NCBI RefSeq assembly: GCF_040365005.1
Contig: NZ_BAABWV010000001.1
Coordinates: 372,001 to 436,000, forward strand
From: Antarcticimicrobium sp040365005
Lineage (GTDB): Bacteria > Pseudomonadota > Alphaproteobacteria > Rhodobacterales > Rhodobacteraceae
Length of the DNA: 64,000 bases
Direction of reading: 5' to 3'
In this document: piece by piece, positions 63,929 to 64,000 of the stretch
Position numbering within the stretch: the first letter of the stretch is position 1
Layout of the letters: every line of letters starts with the position of its first letter
Notes under the pieces: model-generated
The model's input: the letters and a program-made list of their open reading frames with translations, nothing else
The model's database searches: none
What the model was told of the DNA's origin: nothing
Translations under genes and position numbers: made by a program

Positions 63929-64000
63929 GTGGCATTCCTGGGGGTCGAACACTCTCTGACCGGGCGGCGCTGGACCGGGCCCTCGGTCGAGCTGGACCGC
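63929..64000 (+). CDS. recJ: Single-stranded-DNA-specific exonuclease RecJ (partial, N-terminus only)
   Basis: Only 24 codons are visible before the window ends. They read (V/M)AFLGVEHSLTGRRWTGP, the N-terminus seen in Rhodobacteraceae RecJ. The start is a GTG preceded by AGGAGG. The call also rests on the hom-glpX-recJ order; the catalytic DHH domain lies outside the window. Confidence 0.6.
   Translation, partial: MAFLGVEHSLTGRRWTGPSVELDR

Overview
The window is GC-rich, tightly packed bacterial chromosome. It fits a marine alphaproteobacterium of the Rhodobacteraceae (Roseobacter group). The reasons are a B12-dependent class II ribonucleotide reductase, three complete TRAP transporters, a heterotetrameric sarcosine oxidase operon (soxBDAG), an alphaproteobacterial rpoD-dnaG pair, a LuxI-type synthase, Tad pseudopilins and a hom-glpX-recJ run. 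No rRNA, tRNA, CRISPR array, insertion sequence or prophage is visible. Both ends cut genes: a squalene/phytoene-synthase-like gene at the left and recJ at the right.

Layout. 1-5874: housekeeping genes (SQS/PSY-like protein, alpha/beta hydrolase, cimA, cysS) and an FkbM methyltransferase. 6207-10150: nrdJ behind a promoter with a well-spaced pair of NrdR-box-like sites. 10582-25961: an accessory catabolic and transport region. It holds TRAP system 1; an aldehyde dehydrogenase, LysR regulator and aspartate dehydrogenase on the minus strand; a DapA-family lyase, EamA transporter, 3-hydroxyanthranilate 3,4-dioxygenase and TRAP system 2 on the plus strand; and TRAP system 3. 26153-27212: two small genes, one an ABM-domain membrane protein. 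27236-35286: a branched-chain-amino-acid-type ABC transporter operon carrying an M20 peptidase and an amidase, divergent from an XRE-cupin regulator. 36213-41467: a LuxI-type acyl-HSL synthase divergent from a histidine kinase, then a second large PAS histidine kinase. 41525-43305: a CAP-RTX secreted protein and a small exported protein. 43450-47586: rpoD and dnaG. 48049-54735: soxBDAG and a glutamate-type dehydrogenase. 55066-57922: three TadG/TadE-type genes. 58595-64000: pirin, a DUF922-like protein with a decayed upstream frame, a TetR regulator with a clear operator, a lipoprotein, hom, glpX and the start of recJ.

The most interesting system is the 13.8-22.7 kb cluster. Three of its promoters carry the same LysR-type dyad (TAT-N11-ATA/AAG-like, spacers starting CGGAAA or CCGAAA), and one copy overlaps the end of the lysR gene. 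This ties together an aldehyde dehydrogenase, aspartate dehydrogenase, DapA-family lyase, exporter, a dioxygenase with all expected 3-hydroxyanthranilate active-site residues, and a TRAP importer. The rest of the usual 3-hydroxyanthranilate pathway is absent from the window, so the cluster may be an undescribed variant. Functions are assigned from sequence motifs read by eye; no database search was run.
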